Positions 1-8,783 of a stretch of DNA of 64,000 nucleotides are shown piece by piece. Below the pieces are notes generated by a model that was not told the DNA's origin, did no database searches, and was given only the letters and a program-made list of their open reading frames with translations. This DNA comes from CAVROT01 sp963722905 (lineage in GTDB: Bacteria; Pseudomonadota; Alphaproteobacteria; Rhodobacterales; Rhodobacteraceae), in assembly GCA_963722905.1 (NCBI GenBank), contig CAVROT010000011.1, positions 1-64,000 on the forward strand. Direction: 5' to 3'. A program made the position numbers and the translations under genes. The stretch's first letter is position 1. Each line of letters opens with the position of its first letter.

Positions 1-136
1 ATGGATGCTTGAGGAACAGCCTTGAATCGCCTGTCACGGCTCGTCGATCGGGCGCTGCCGAATTCGTCGCTTGGGTCCGGGCCTGGGCGCCGCTGGTCGC
101 TCTTGCGTTTGCCTCGGGTTAGGTCAAGCTCAAGCG

Positions 137-1201
137 ATGGTTCAGGATGGCATCAGCGGTTCGGTGGAGGCGCGCGGCGTCGTCCGCCGCTACGGTCAGG
201 GCGCCGCCGCGGTGACGGCGCTGGACGGTGTCGACCTGACGGTCATGGCGGGCGAATTCTTCACCCTGCTGGGGCCGTCCGGCTGCGGCAAGACCACTCT
301 GCTGCGCTGCATCGCGGGGTTCGAGACGCCGACCGAGGGCGCGATCCTGCTGGGCGGGGAGGATATCACCGGCCAGCCACCCAACCGCCGCCCAGTCAAC
401 ACCGTCTTTCAGTCCTACGCGCTGTTCCCCCACCTGACGGTCGCGCGCAACGTCGGCTTCGGCCTGACGATGCAGGGGCGGCCCGCGCGCGAGGTGTCGG
501 ACGCTGTCGCGCGGATGCTGGCGCTGGTGAAGCTCGAGGCGCTGGCCGACCGTCTGCCGGCCGCGCTGTCGGGCGGGCAGCAGCAGCGGGTGGCGCTGGC
601 CCGGGCGCTGGCCCCCGCGCCGCAGGTCCTGCTGCTGGACGAGCCGCTATCGGCACTGGACCTCAAGCTGCGCAAGGAGATGCAGGTCGAACTGAAGCGG
701 TTGCAGACCGAGACGGGCATCACCTTCGTCTTCGTCACCCACGACCAGGAGGAGGCGCTGACCATGTCGGACCGCATCGCCGTGATGTCGGGCGGGCGGA
801 TCCTCCAGATCGGCACCCCGCGCGAGATCTACGACAGCCCCGTCGACCGCTTCGTCGCCGACTTCATCGGCGAGACGAACTTCCTGTCCGCGACGGTGCG
901 GGACGGCGCCGTGCACCTTGCCTCGGGCGAGGCGCTGTCGCTGGCAGCGAACGGCCATGCTGGCGACGTTACGGTTGCCGTGCGCCCCGAGCAGGTGCGC
1001 GTCGGTCCGGACGGCCCGCTGGCGGCGACGGTCGCCCGGGCCGTCTACTTCGGCACGGATACGGCGCTGCACCTGACGCTGTCGGACGGCAGCCTGCTGG
1101 TCGCGCGGCTGCAATCCTCGGCGCCTGAGGCGTCGCTGCCGCCGGGAACGACGGTCCGGGCCGCCTTCCTTGACGGCGCCGCTCGCGTGCTGGACCACTG
1201 A
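137..1201 (+). CDS. potA: Polyamine ABC transporter ATP-binding protein (PotA type)
   Basis: This is the cytoplasmic ATPase of a spermidine/putrescine-type importer and drives uptake by the two permeases that follow. Its 354 residues show Walker A (GPSGCGKTT), the ABC signature (LSGGQQQR), Walker B (LLLDEP) and the switch histidine (THDQEE). A C-terminal TOBE-like region fits the PotA/FbpC group. An upstream in-frame TTG at 71 would add 22 residues with no resemblance to the family, so the ATG at 137 is preferred. The stop overlaps the potB start (TGATG), which implies translational coupling in a potABCD operon. The general class is certain. The polyamine specificity rests on the linked PotD-like binding protein and on the nearby deacetylase. 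Confidence 0.93.
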   Translation: MVQDGISGSVEARGVVRRYGQGAAAVTALDGVDLTVMAGEFFTLLGPSGCGKTTLLRCIAGFETPTEGAILLGGEDITGQPPNRRPVNTVFQSYALFPHLTVARNVGFGLTMQGRPAREVSDAVARMLALVKLEALADRLPAALSGGQQQRVALARALAPAPQVLLLDEPLSALDLKLRKEMQVELKRLQTETGITFVFVTHDQEEALTMSDRIAVMSGGRILQIGTPREIYDSPVDRFVADFIGETNFLSATVRDGAVHLASGEALSLAANGHAGDVTVAVRPEQVRVGPDGPLAATVARAVYFGTDTALHLTLSDGSLLVARLQSSAPEASLPPGTTVRAAFLDGAARVLDH

Positions 1202-2100
1202 TGGCGGCGCCCGGGTCCGCGCCCGCCCGCACCGGCTGGCTGCTGTCGGCGCCAGCACTGGTCCTGCTGGCGGTGGGCGCCACAGGGCCGCTGCTGATCG
1301 TCGCGATATTCTCGTTCCTCGAACCGGGGCAGTATTCCGGCGTCGAATGGCGCGCGACCGGCGAGGCGTGGTTCCGCGTCTTCCTGCAGCGCGACATCTT
1401 CGACGGGACGGTCAGCGCGGCCGACGCGCACCTGCGCATCTTCTGGCGGTCTGTGTCGCTGTCGCTGATGACGACGCTCATCACCTTCGCGCTGGGCCTG
1501 CCGACCGCGTGGTTCATCGCCACGCGCCCGCGCGCCAGCCGGGGCATGTGGCTGTTCCTCATCACCATCCCGTTCTGGACGAACCTGCTGATCCGCACCT
1601 TCGCGATCATGGAGCTGATCCGCAACGAGGGGTTGCTGAACGCCGGGCTGCTGTGGCTGGGCCTCGTCGACGCACCGCTTCAGATCCTCTATACCGACAC
1701 GGCGGTTCTGATCGGCATGGCCTATGTCTACCTGCCGCTGATGGTGCTTCCGCTCTACGCCGCGATCGACCGCTTCGACTTCAAGCTGCTCGAGGCCGGC
1801 TACGACCTCTACGCCTCGCGCGCGTCCGTGCTGCGGCGGATCGTGCTGCCCATCGTCAGCCCCGGCATCGTCGCGGGGTCGATCCTGGTCTTCGTCCCCT
1901 CGCTGGGGGCCTACGTCACCCCGCGCGTGCTGGGCGGCGGGACCAACATGATGATCGGCAACTTCATCGAGCTGCAGTTCGGGCAGGGCCGGAACTGGCC
2001 CCTGGGATCGGCCCTGTCGATGGTGCTGCTGGTCGTCGTGATGGCGGCGCTGCTGGTCTACGTCCGCGCCACCAGCACCCGGACCGCGCGCGATGGCTGA
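1201..2100 (+). CDS. potB: Polyamine ABC transporter permease (PotB type)
   Basis: This is the first of two inner-membrane permeases of the importer. It has 299 residues and several hydrophobic spans, starting with one at about residues 12-35. The loop that docks the ATPase, the EAA motif, reads EAGYDLYASRASVLRRI at about residues 198-214, and a downstream GXXXG-rich span is typical of binding-protein-dependent permeases. The start ATG overlaps the potA stop, and the 3' end overlaps potC by 8 bp, so the three genes are very probably one transcript. PotB and PotC of E. coli are paralogous permeases of this kind. Substrate specificity cannot be read from the permease itself. Confidence 0.92.
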   Translation: MAAPGSAPARTGWLLSAPALVLLAVGATGPLLIVAIFSFLEPGQYSGVEWRATGEAWFRVFLQRDIFDGTVSAADAHLRIFWRSVSLSLMTTLITFALGLPTAWFIATRPRASRGMWLFLITIPFWTNLLIRTFAIMELIRNEGLLNAGLLWLGLVDAPLQILYTDTAVLIGMAYVYLPLMVLPLYAAIDRFDFKLLEAGYDLYASRASVLRRIVLPIVSPGIVAGSILVFVPSLGAYVTPRVLGGGTNMMIGNFIELQFGQGRNWPLGSALSMVLLVVVMAALLVYVRATSTRTARDG

Positions 2101-2914
2101 GCGGCGCGCCTTCGATGCGGCGGCGCTGCCGGGCTTCGCGTTCGTGGCGGTGGCGACCTTCGTGGCGCTCTACGCGCCGATCCTGACCCTGGTGGTCTAT
2201 TCGTTCAACGCGGCCGCGTCCGTCACCGTATGGGGCGGGCTGTCGCTGGAGTGGTACCGTGCGGCCTGGGCCAACGACGCGGTGCAGGAGGCAACGGTGC
2301 GGTCGCTGGTGATCGCCGCCTTTGCCTCGGCCATATCGACGGCGCTGGCGACGATGGCGGCGCTGGGCACCGCGCGGCGTCCGTTCCGTGGGCGCACCGC
2401 GATCTACGTGATCTTGAACCAGCCGCTGATGGTGCCCGAGATCGTGACGGCGGTCGCGCTGCTGATCCTCTTCGGCTGGGTGCGAGAGGCCACGGGGATA
2501 CAGGGGCTGGGCTACCTGATCCTGGCCCATTCGGCCTTCTGCATCCCCTTCGCCTACCTGCCCATCCGCGCCCGGCTGGAGGGCATGGACGCGACGATGG
2601 AGGCTGCGGCGGCCGACCTCTATGCGACGCCCTGGCAGGCGTTCCGGCACGTGACGCTGCCGCTGATGGCGCCCGGCATCGCGGCGGGCGCGATGCTGGC
2701 CTTCGTCATCAGCCTCGACGACGTCATCATCACCGAGTTCGTGAAATCGGCCGGGCAGGACACGCTGCCCACCTACATGCTGGGCCAGCTGCGCCGGCAG
2801 GTCACGCCCGAGATCAACGCGATCTGCACCGCGCTGCTGGCGCTGACGGTCGTCATGCTGACCGGCTTCTTCCTCATCACCCGCAAGACCCCCACCAAGG
2901 AGACAACGACATGA
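2093..2914 (+). CDS. potC: Polyamine ABC transporter permease (PotC type)
   Basis: This is the second permease subunit, 273 residues with about six hydrophobic segments. Its EAA loop is visible as EAAAADLYATPWQAFRHV at about residues 174-191. It overlaps the end of potB by 8 bp, and its stop overlaps the potD start in an ATGA arrangement, so expression is coupled on both sides. Together with PotB it should form the membrane channel that receives polyamine from PotD. Nothing is unusual in length or motif content. Confidence 0.92.
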   Translation: MAERRAFDAAALPGFAFVAVATFVALYAPILTLVVYSFNAAASVTVWGGLSLEWYRAAWANDAVQEATVRSLVIAAFASAISTALATMAALGTARRPFRGRTAIYVILNQPLMVPEIVTAVALLILFGWVREATGIQGLGYLILAHSAFCIPFAYLPIRARLEGMDATMEAAAADLYATPWQAFRHVTLPLMAPGIAAGAMLAFVISLDDVIITEFVKSAGQDTLPTYMLGQLRRQVTPEINAICTALLALTVVMLTGFFLITRKTPTKETTT

Positions 2915-3924
2915 TACGCATCCTACTGGCCACCACCCTGCTCGCGGGCGCCGCGCAGGCGCAGGAGCTGCAGCTCTACAACTGGGGCAACTACACCTCG
3001 CCCGAGATGATCCAGAAGTTCGAGGACGAGACGGGCATCGCCGTCACCGTCACCGACTACGACAGCAACGACACGGCGCTCGCCAAGGTGCAGGCGGGCG
3101 GCCACGGCTTCGACCTCGTGGTGCCGTCGGCGAACTACGTGCCGATCTGGGTCGAGAACGGCCTGCTGGTGGAGCTTGACCACGAGCGGTTGGAGAACTT
3201 CGGCAACATCGCCGAACGCTGGGCCGACGTGCCCTGGGACCCGGGCCGCGCCCACACCGTTCCATGGCAGTGGGGCACGACCGGCGTGGCCGTGAACACC
3301 GCCGTCTATTCCGGCGACCCCAACACCTCGGCCATATTCCTCGATCCGCCCGAGGAACTGGTGGGCAAGGTCAACGTCGTGCCCGAGATGAACGACGTCA
3401 TGGCGCTGGCCATCATGGCGGCGGGGGGCGAACCCTGCACCGAAGACCTCGAGGTCCTGCGCACGGTCCGCGACATGCTGATGGCGGCCAAGCCCAAGTG
3501 GATCAGCATGGACTACGGCATGACGGAAAAGCTGTCGTCGAACGACGTGGCCGCTTCGGTCAACTGGAACGGGTCGACCATGCGCGCCCGCGGCAACAAC
3601 CCTGATATCGTCTACGGCTATCCCAAGGAGGGCTACCCGCTGTGGATGGATTCGGTCGGCCTGCTGACCGACGCGCGCAACGTCGACGAGGCCTACCAGT
3701 TCCTGAACTTCATCATGGACCCCGAGAACGCCGCGATGATCTCGGAATTCGCCAAGTACGCCAACGGGATCGAAGGGTCCGAGGCGTTCATGTCCGACGA
3801 GATGACCAGCGCGCCCGAGATCGTCGTGCCCGACGCCTATGCGGACGCCGGACAGTTCCTGCCGACCTGCCCGACGTCGGCCACGCAGCTCTACACCCAG
3901 ATCTGGACCGAACTGCAAAGCTGA
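2911..3924 (+). CDS. potD: Periplasmic polyamine-binding protein (PotD/PotF type)
   Basis: This is the periplasmic solute receptor of the importer, 337 residues. It starts at the ATG at 2911, overlapping the potC stop. Residues 1-18 form a signal peptide ending in AQAQ. The mature protein begins ELQLYNWGNYTSPEMI, the typical opening of PotD/PotF proteins, in which the tryptophan and tyrosine belong to the amine-binding aromatic set. The segment VPWQWGTTGVAVN around residue 115 is also characteristic. A gene this close to potABC on the same strand is expected to define the substrate range. Putrescine and spermidine cannot be told apart from sequence alone. Confidence 0.93.
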   Translation: MIRILLATTLLAGAAQAQELQLYNWGNYTSPEMIQKFEDETGIAVTVTDYDSNDTALAKVQAGGHGFDLVVPSANYVPIWVENGLLVELDHERLENFGNIAERWADVPWDPGRAHTVPWQWGTTGVAVNTAVYSGDPNTSAIFLDPPEELVGKVNVVPEMNDVMALAIMAAGGEPCTEDLEVLRTVRDMLMAAKPKWISMDYGMTEKLSSNDVAASVNWNGSTMRARGNNPDIVYGYPKEGYPLWMDSVGLLTDARNVDEAYQFLNFIMDPENAAMISEFAKYANGIEGSEAFMSDEMTSAPEIVVPDAYADAGQFLPTCPTSATQLYTQIWTELQS

Positions 3925-4022
3925 CGGTCCCCGCCTGAGACGCGGGTCGCGCCTGCCGGCGCGGCCCGTCCCCCGATCATTCTACGGGACGGACCGGGCG
4001 ACAGGGACCAGGTAGCCCCCGA

Positions 4023-5060
4023 TCAGCGGGTCCGGTCCGACAGGCCCTCCAACGCGTTCACCGTGTTCACGCCGACCGCTTCGATCGCGTAGCCGCCCTC
4101 CATGCAGACGACGGTCGGCAGTCCAAGCCGGGATATGGCCCGGCCTGCCTTCGTGAAATCCGCGCTTTCCAGTCGAAAGAAGCCGATCGGATCGTCCTTG
4201 TAGGCGTCCACCCCCAGCGACACGACCAAGGCGTCCGTCCCGAACGTCCCGATGGCGCCAAGGGCGCGGTCCAGCGCTGCGGACCAGTCCGGCCATCCGG
4301 TGCCGGGCGGCATCGGCAAGTTCAGGTTTGCGCCCGCTCCGTCGCCTTCGCCGGTCTCGTCCGCGTAACCGATGAAGTAGGGATAGGCGTCCTGTGGCGC
4401 GCCGTGCAGCGACGCGAACAGGACATCGCCGCGTCGCCAGAAGATGTCCTGGCTGCCGTTGCCATGGTGGAAATCGATGTCGAGGATCGCCACGCGCGCG
4501 GCGCCGTTGTCGCGCAGCGTCTGCGCTGCGATGGCCGCATTGTTCACAAAGCAATAGCCGCCGTACTGGTCGCGTGTGGCATGGTGGCCCGGCGGACGGC
4601 ACAGCGCGAAAACCAGCGCGTCGCCGGCCGCCACATCGCGCGCCGCCTCTTGCGCGCTGGCAGCCGAGGACAGCGCCGCCGCCCACGTCCCCTCGGTGAT
4701 CGCCGTCTCGGACGCGTGGCAGTAGTATCCGACCCGCCCATCGATGTTGCGCGGGATCCGGTCGGTATGCATTCCGCGGGCGGGCACGTTCGCCGCGATG
4801 ACCTCGCCCTCGAACCCCGCCGCAGTCCAGTCGTCCCACGCGCGTTCGAGAAAGGCCAGATAGCCTGCGTCGTGCAGCGATCGGAGTCCCGCCATATCGA
4901 CCGGGCCGGGCGGCCGGACGTCGCGCATACCGCGCGCGGCGAACTCCGACTGGATGTATTCGATCCGCGATGGACGTTCGAACGGGACGACGAACGCGCC
5001 GCCCGAAAGCTCGGCCCTGGGAAAGTGGAGGCGATGGTCTTCGCTGAGATAGATGTGCAT
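4023..5060 (-). CDS. Acetylpolyamine amidohydrolase / class II histone deacetylase-like protein
   Basis: This is a zinc hydrolase of the histone-deacetylase fold, 345 residues from the ATG at 5060. Its motifs are RPPGHHA (the catalytic histidine pair), DIDFHHGNGSQDIFW (two zinc ligands), SLGVDAYKDDP (the third ligand region) and EGGY near the C-terminus. Bacterial members remove acetyl groups from acetylated polyamines. The gene converges on the polyamine importer, leaving only 98 bp between the stop codons, which supports a joint role in taking up and deacetylating polyamines. A longer start at 5117 would add 19 residues that do not resemble the family. The exact acyl substrate is an inference. 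Confidence 0.85.
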   Translation of the reverse strand: MHIYLSEDHRLHFPRAELSGGAFVVPFERPSRIEYIQSEFAARGMRDVRPPGPVDMAGLRSLHDAGYLAFLERAWDDWTAAGFEGEVIAANVPARGMHTDRIPRNIDGRVGYYCHASETAITEGTWAAALSSAASAQEAARDVAAGDALVFALCRPPGHHATRDQYGGYCFVNNAAIAAQTLRDNGAARVAILDIDFHHGNGSQDIFWRRGDVLFASLHGAPQDAYPYFIGYADETGEGDGAGANLNLPMPPGTGWPDWSAALDRALGAIGTFGTDALVVSLGVDAYKDDPIGFFRLESADFTKAGRAISRLGLPTVVCMEGGYAIEAVGVNTVNALEGLSDRTR

Positions 5061-5237
5061 GGGGTCGTCCGTACCGCTGGCGATCCGCACCCTGCGAGCG
5101 GCCGTACGCGGTGGCAAGGCCGAACGGACGCCGCACGAGTGCGCCGTGCCACAACGGAAATGGACGGCCCCGCAGGACCGCCCCTACCGGACGTCGGCAG
5201 ACGGCCCCCGGGGGCCGCCCCGATTGCCGGCGTCGTC

Positions 5238-5960
5238 TTACAGCCAGTCCAGCACTTCCATCCCGCGGTCGTCGAACTCGATCATGTCGCTGCCGTTGTC
5301 CAGGATCAGGTTGCTCCCCGCCATTCGCGCGATGCTCTCGACGGTCTGGCCGGCCTTGAGGAAATCGTTCAGCTCGACCCGGTCCTCGGCTGCGAAGTCG
5401 AGAATGGTGTCGAAGCCGCTTCCCGCGTAGAACACGAACGTGTCTGCGCCCCCGTCTCCGCGTAGATGGTCGCGACCGGCACCGCCGTCGAGGATGTCGT
5501 CCCCGCTGCCGGCCAGAATCCAGTCCCGTCCCTTGCCTCCATAGATCATATCGTCTCCACCGCGACTGATGAAGAAATCGTTGCCGTCGCCGCCATGGAC
5601 GATGTCCTGGTTGTTGCGTCCCTGGAACTTGTCCGCGCCCGAGGTCATGGTGATCGACTTGGTGAACGTCACGATGCTGCCGATCTCCAGCGTCGCGCCG
5701 ACATGCGTGCCGGTAAAGCTCGCATCCGTGCTGGAGACCTCGTTGCCGTCGATGGTATAGACGCCGTCGATCTGCGCCCTCATTTCGGCCAGCGATGCAT
5801 CGCTGCGCGTCTCGATGATGTAGGTCTGGTCATGATTGCGGCCGACCCCCAGCTCGCGTCCCAGGTCCGTGTAGTGGTAGAGCGCCTGCACCTCGACGCC
5901 CTGGCCAGCGGTCGGCAGGTCGTCGATATAGACGGTCTCCAGGCCGCTGGCGTCCAGCAT
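5238..5960 (-). CDS. C-terminal part of frameshifted RTX protein
   Basis: This is the distal part of the secreted protein encoded just upstream on the same strand, displaced into another frame. Read from the ATG at 5960 it gives 240 residues. A beta-rich stretch (YTIDGNEVSS and neighbours) is followed by several calcium-binding RTX nonapeptides such as GGDGNDFFI, GGKGRDWIL and GGAGRDHLR. The last 90 residues contain DTILDFAAEDRVEL, a typical end of type I-secreted RTX proteins. The upstream protein leaves its homologous-looking frame at about 5960-6000, and one base too many on the minus strand would explain the switch. The two parts should therefore be read as one gene of about 2.77 kb. The ATG at 5960 may not be used at all. 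Confidence 0.75.
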   Translation of the reverse strand: MLDASGLETVYIDDLPTAGQGVEVQALYHYTDLGRELGVGRNHDQTYIIETRSDASLAEMRAQIDGVYTIDGNEVSSTDASFTGTHVGATLEIGSIVTFTKSITMTSGADKFQGRNNQDIVHGGDGNDFFISRGGDDMIYGGKGRDWILAGSGDDILDGGAGRDHLRGDGGADTFVFYAGSGFDTILDFAAEDRVELNDFLKAGQTVESIARMAGSNLILDNGSDMIEFDDRGMEVLDWL

Positions 5961-8010
5961 GGACCCGAGGGCCGCCACCGAGTTCGAGCGGCGGCTCGGG
6001 TTCGACCACGACGCTGGCGGGTTCGGCGTCGATCGCCATGACGGTGCCGTCGTCGAAGGCCAGCTCTTCGACATGGATGGCGAAATCGCTGCCGTCGAGG
6101 CCGGTGATGCGATAGCCCTTGCCCTCGGTGACGACGGTGTAGTCCGAGCGGCTGCCCGACAGGAGCACCCGGTCGATGCCATCGCCGCCGTTGAACCCGT
6201 CGTTTCCGGCACCGCCGACCAGCAGGTCGTTGCCAGCGCCGCCCAGCAGATAGTCCTCCTGCGTGGTTCCGATCAGGATATCGTCGTTCGCCGTGCCTCT
6301 TTCTATCACGCCCTGACGGTAGTGATCTCCACCCGTCGCGCCATCCCACCACGGAGTCGACACGTCGTTGAGGTCGTTCAGCACGGCGGCCCGGGCGGTC
6401 TCTTCGTTCGTCGTCTCGTAGAGCCCGAAGGAGCCTGAGCGTGCCGGCGTCTTGACGTCGCCGAACTGCATGAACGGACCGTCGCCATATTCGGCCCAGG
6501 CGTCCCAGAGCATCCGATGCATTTCTGCCACCTCGTCGGTGCGGACGAACTCGGTCAGGAATCCAGTGAGGATGTCGGCCACCTCGCCCTTCATCGCCCT
6601 TACGTTGAACGAATGATGGATGTGCTGACCGCCCTCGTACGCCACGAGGTCCAGCCCGTACCGGTCCGCAACTTCCTTGTTTACCGACCACTTGCGATCG
6701 AGTTCGGTGTTATCCCCTTCGAAGTGCTCGACCCTGATCTTTTCGGCGAGATACGCGACCGCATCCACGTTCGGATCGGCGATCTTTTCGAGAAGCGCGT
6801 TGCGGTTGGCGGCCCTCACGACCTCCATACCGCCGAAGTAGGTCGTGACGGCAAGCTCCTCGAACACGGTCGAGGGCTCCACGAAGGTATCCGGCTCCTT
6901 GTTGCGCCAGACGTACGGGTTCATGAGCCGTTCGGCCATCCAGCCCATCGCCTCGTTCGTCTGCGTTCCGATGACGTTGACCAGGCGGCCGTCGGGCTCG
7001 TCCTTGAAGACGTCTTCCCAGATCAGAGCGGTCTCGGTCGCCTTCTTCGCGTGGTAGTCGACGAACGCATCGTTGCCCCATTCCTCCTGCGCCGATTTCA
7101 GCAGCCACTGGGATTGCTGGAACGCCCAATTCCAGGTCTCGTTGGAGTATTCGACGCGGGCGACCAGTTCAGGGTCCAGATTGTCGCGAACGTAGATGGC
7201 AAAGTTGCGAATGTATTCGTCGCTTGCCAGGTGCGGGATGTTGAACCACGGGTCTGCGCCGACCTCGTTGGCAAGCTGGACCTGATACTCGACCGAAACG
7301 GCTTTTGTGCCGGCCTTCTCGGGCGTCACACGACCCTCCCAGCTCGATGCCCTCGAATTGTTCGTTCCGTTCCAGTCCATGAACCGCAGCTGGCGCGAAT
7401 CCTCGATCAGGGCGGTCCATTCGGGATTGAAGACCGCGCCTGCCTCGTAGAGGTCGTAATCGTCCTCGCGAACGACCGAGACATTGCGGATGTAATTTCC
7501 GGTGCCATTCGGATCGGTTTCGTAGATATTCATGTAGAGATTGTGGCCGTTCAGGTTATCGAAAACGATACGTCCCGGCTCGGAGCTGATGATCCGGGCG
7601 TCGCCATCGAACCTGAGATCGCCCTCGCCATCGTAATCGACGATGTAGCGCCCACTGACGGCTTCGGACCGATCCGGACCGGATTTCCACTGCCAGATCG
7701 TCCCGATCTTTTCAAGCTCTTCGGGAATGACCGTCGGCCAGTTGTTCTGGTCGAACGCGGCCTTCGAGCGCAGCTCGGAGCCGGACATTCCACCCCACTT
7801 CCCGGGCTCGTGGCCGATGAAAGAACGCATGCTTTGTGTGATGTCAAGGAACTGGTGACCTTGATCGTAATCGGTTATCCCGGTCAGATTGAAGGCGAGG
7901 GTCGGGTTGTCGTTGCCATGGGCGGCCGTAACATCGGCAGTCGAGATCGAATATCCGGTCATTGGTCTGCGCTCGCTGATTTGAATATATCTGATGCCCT
8001 TCCCTCCCAT
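5830..8010 (-). CDS. Glycosidase-like domain with RTX repeats (N-terminal part of frameshifted gene)
   Basis: This is a secreted-type protein with no classical signal peptide, as usual for type I export. Residues about 20-550 form one large domain resembling TIM-barrel glycoside hydrolases. YSNETWN (Glu291) and AYEGGQH (Glu459) are placed like the acid/base and nucleophile pair of clan GH-A enzymes, but this is an inference and I cannot name a family. RTX nonapeptides follow (LLGGAGNDLLVGGAGND, about residues 588-604). After about residue 670 the frame runs into arginine- and proline-rich nonsense and stops at 5830, while the proper continuation lies in another frame down to 5238. An alternative start is the ATG at 7962. 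The upstream AT-richer DNA may hold its promoter. Confidence 0.78.
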   Translation of the reverse strand: MGGKGIRYIQISERRPMTGYSISTADVTAAHGNDNPTLAFNLTGITDYDQGHQFLDITQSMRSFIGHEPGKWGGMSGSELRSKAAFDQNNWPTVIPEELEKIGTIWQWKSGPDRSEAVSGRYIVDYDGEGDLRFDGDARIISSEPGRIVFDNLNGHNLYMNIYETDPNGTGNYIRNVSVVREDDYDLYEAGAVFNPEWTALIEDSRQLRFMDWNGTNNSRASSWEGRVTPEKAGTKAVSVEYQVQLANEVGADPWFNIPHLASDEYIRNFAIYVRDNLDPELVARVEYSNETWNWAFQQSQWLLKSAQEEWGNDAFVDYHAKKATETALIWEDVFKDEPDGRLVNVIGTQTNEAMGWMAERLMNPYVWRNKEPDTFVEPSTVFEELAVTTYFGGMEVVRAANRNALLEKIADPNVDAVAYLAEKIRVEHFEGDNTELDRKWSVNKEVADRYGLDLVAYEGGQHIHHSFNVRAMKGEVADILTGFLTEFVRTDEVAEMHRMLWDAWAEYGDGPFMQFGDVKTPARSGSFGLYETTNEETARAAVLNDLNDVSTPWWDGATGGDHYRQGVIERGTANDDILIGTTQEDYLLGGAGNDLLVGGAGNDGFNGGDGIDRVLLSGSRSDYTVVTEGKGYRITGLDGSDFAIHVEELAFDDGTVMAIDAEPASVVVEPEPPLELGGGPRVHAGRQRPGDRLYRRPADRWPGRRGAGALPLHGPGTRAGGRPQS

Positions 8011-8783
8011 CTTCGTGCTAACGGCCAGTTCCCCCGAAGGAGGGAGAATCCGATAACCTTATTACTTGGAGAATCTAGAGGTTTACCGTAAGTTTTTTCG
8101 GTTCACGGCTTGGGAACCAAGGATCGCGGTTCTTTCAGGAGCGCCCGTCGACGGGGCGGAGTAATCTGGCCGTATCGAAGACATACTTTCCCGCATCTTC
8201 GCCTTTCTTTTGCCTCTGCCGTTGATTTTCCGTAGCAATGGGGCCGTCAATTCGACCGGTTTACAGGTCCCATCGAACGGGTATCGGATGGCCGTTCCTA
8301 CGATCGACGTCCTGGAAGGGCAGCTTTGGCTGCCGAAGTTCAGTCTGTACCTGCGTCCGCCCCAATGAGAGAATCGGCCGGATCCGCTTAGGTCGCCTTC
8401 TGCGGTGCGGGACATTGGCAGAAGAAAGCCGCGCGCATCGGTCCGGAACGCCGTTCACTCATCCTTAAGTTGTACCAAGACCTATACGGCAACCGAAGGG
8501 TGTTCAACCTCGCCTGAATGGGGTAGGTCCATCGCGACGTTCGCGAAACGGCTCGGGTGGCCGCGATGCGTGGGTTCGGCCATAGGCCGCGCGGTTACGG
8601 CGACCATTTGCGCAGCCATTCGATCCCATTCCATCACCGACGGTCGCCGTGCGGATCGCGCATGGGCTATCCGCGGGGTGTCCGGGCGGCTGTCACGGAT
8701 CCATGGGGCGTCCCCGTGGTGGGCTGCTCCGATGGAACCAAGGTCTCCGGCTGCGTCTTTCCCAGCTATAGGGGAGGACTGAC
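8011..8783. other. Intergenic stretch without a supported gene
   Basis: This is about 770 bp between two divergent genes, the RTX protein on the minus strand and the coiled-coil protein on the plus strand. It must hold both promoters. Short open frames on either strand show no family resemblance, no good ribosome site and arginine-rich composition. The part next to the RTX gene (about 8040-8110) is visibly AT-richer than the surroundings. A clear GGAGGA ribosome site precedes 8784. Confidence 0.5.

Noticed and set aside
22..136. Coding start upstream of potA
   Set aside because: Frames here do not match the ABC ATPase family, and the family-like sequence begins just after the ATG at 137.
3964..3994. 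Imperfect inverted repeat between potD and the deacetylase
   Set aside because: The arms pair with a mismatch around a 13-base loop and no T-run follows; too weak to call a terminator.
8083..8415. A 110-codon minus-strand frame in the 8-kb intergenic region
   Set aside because: No ribosome site, no motif and no codon bias like that of neighbouring genes.
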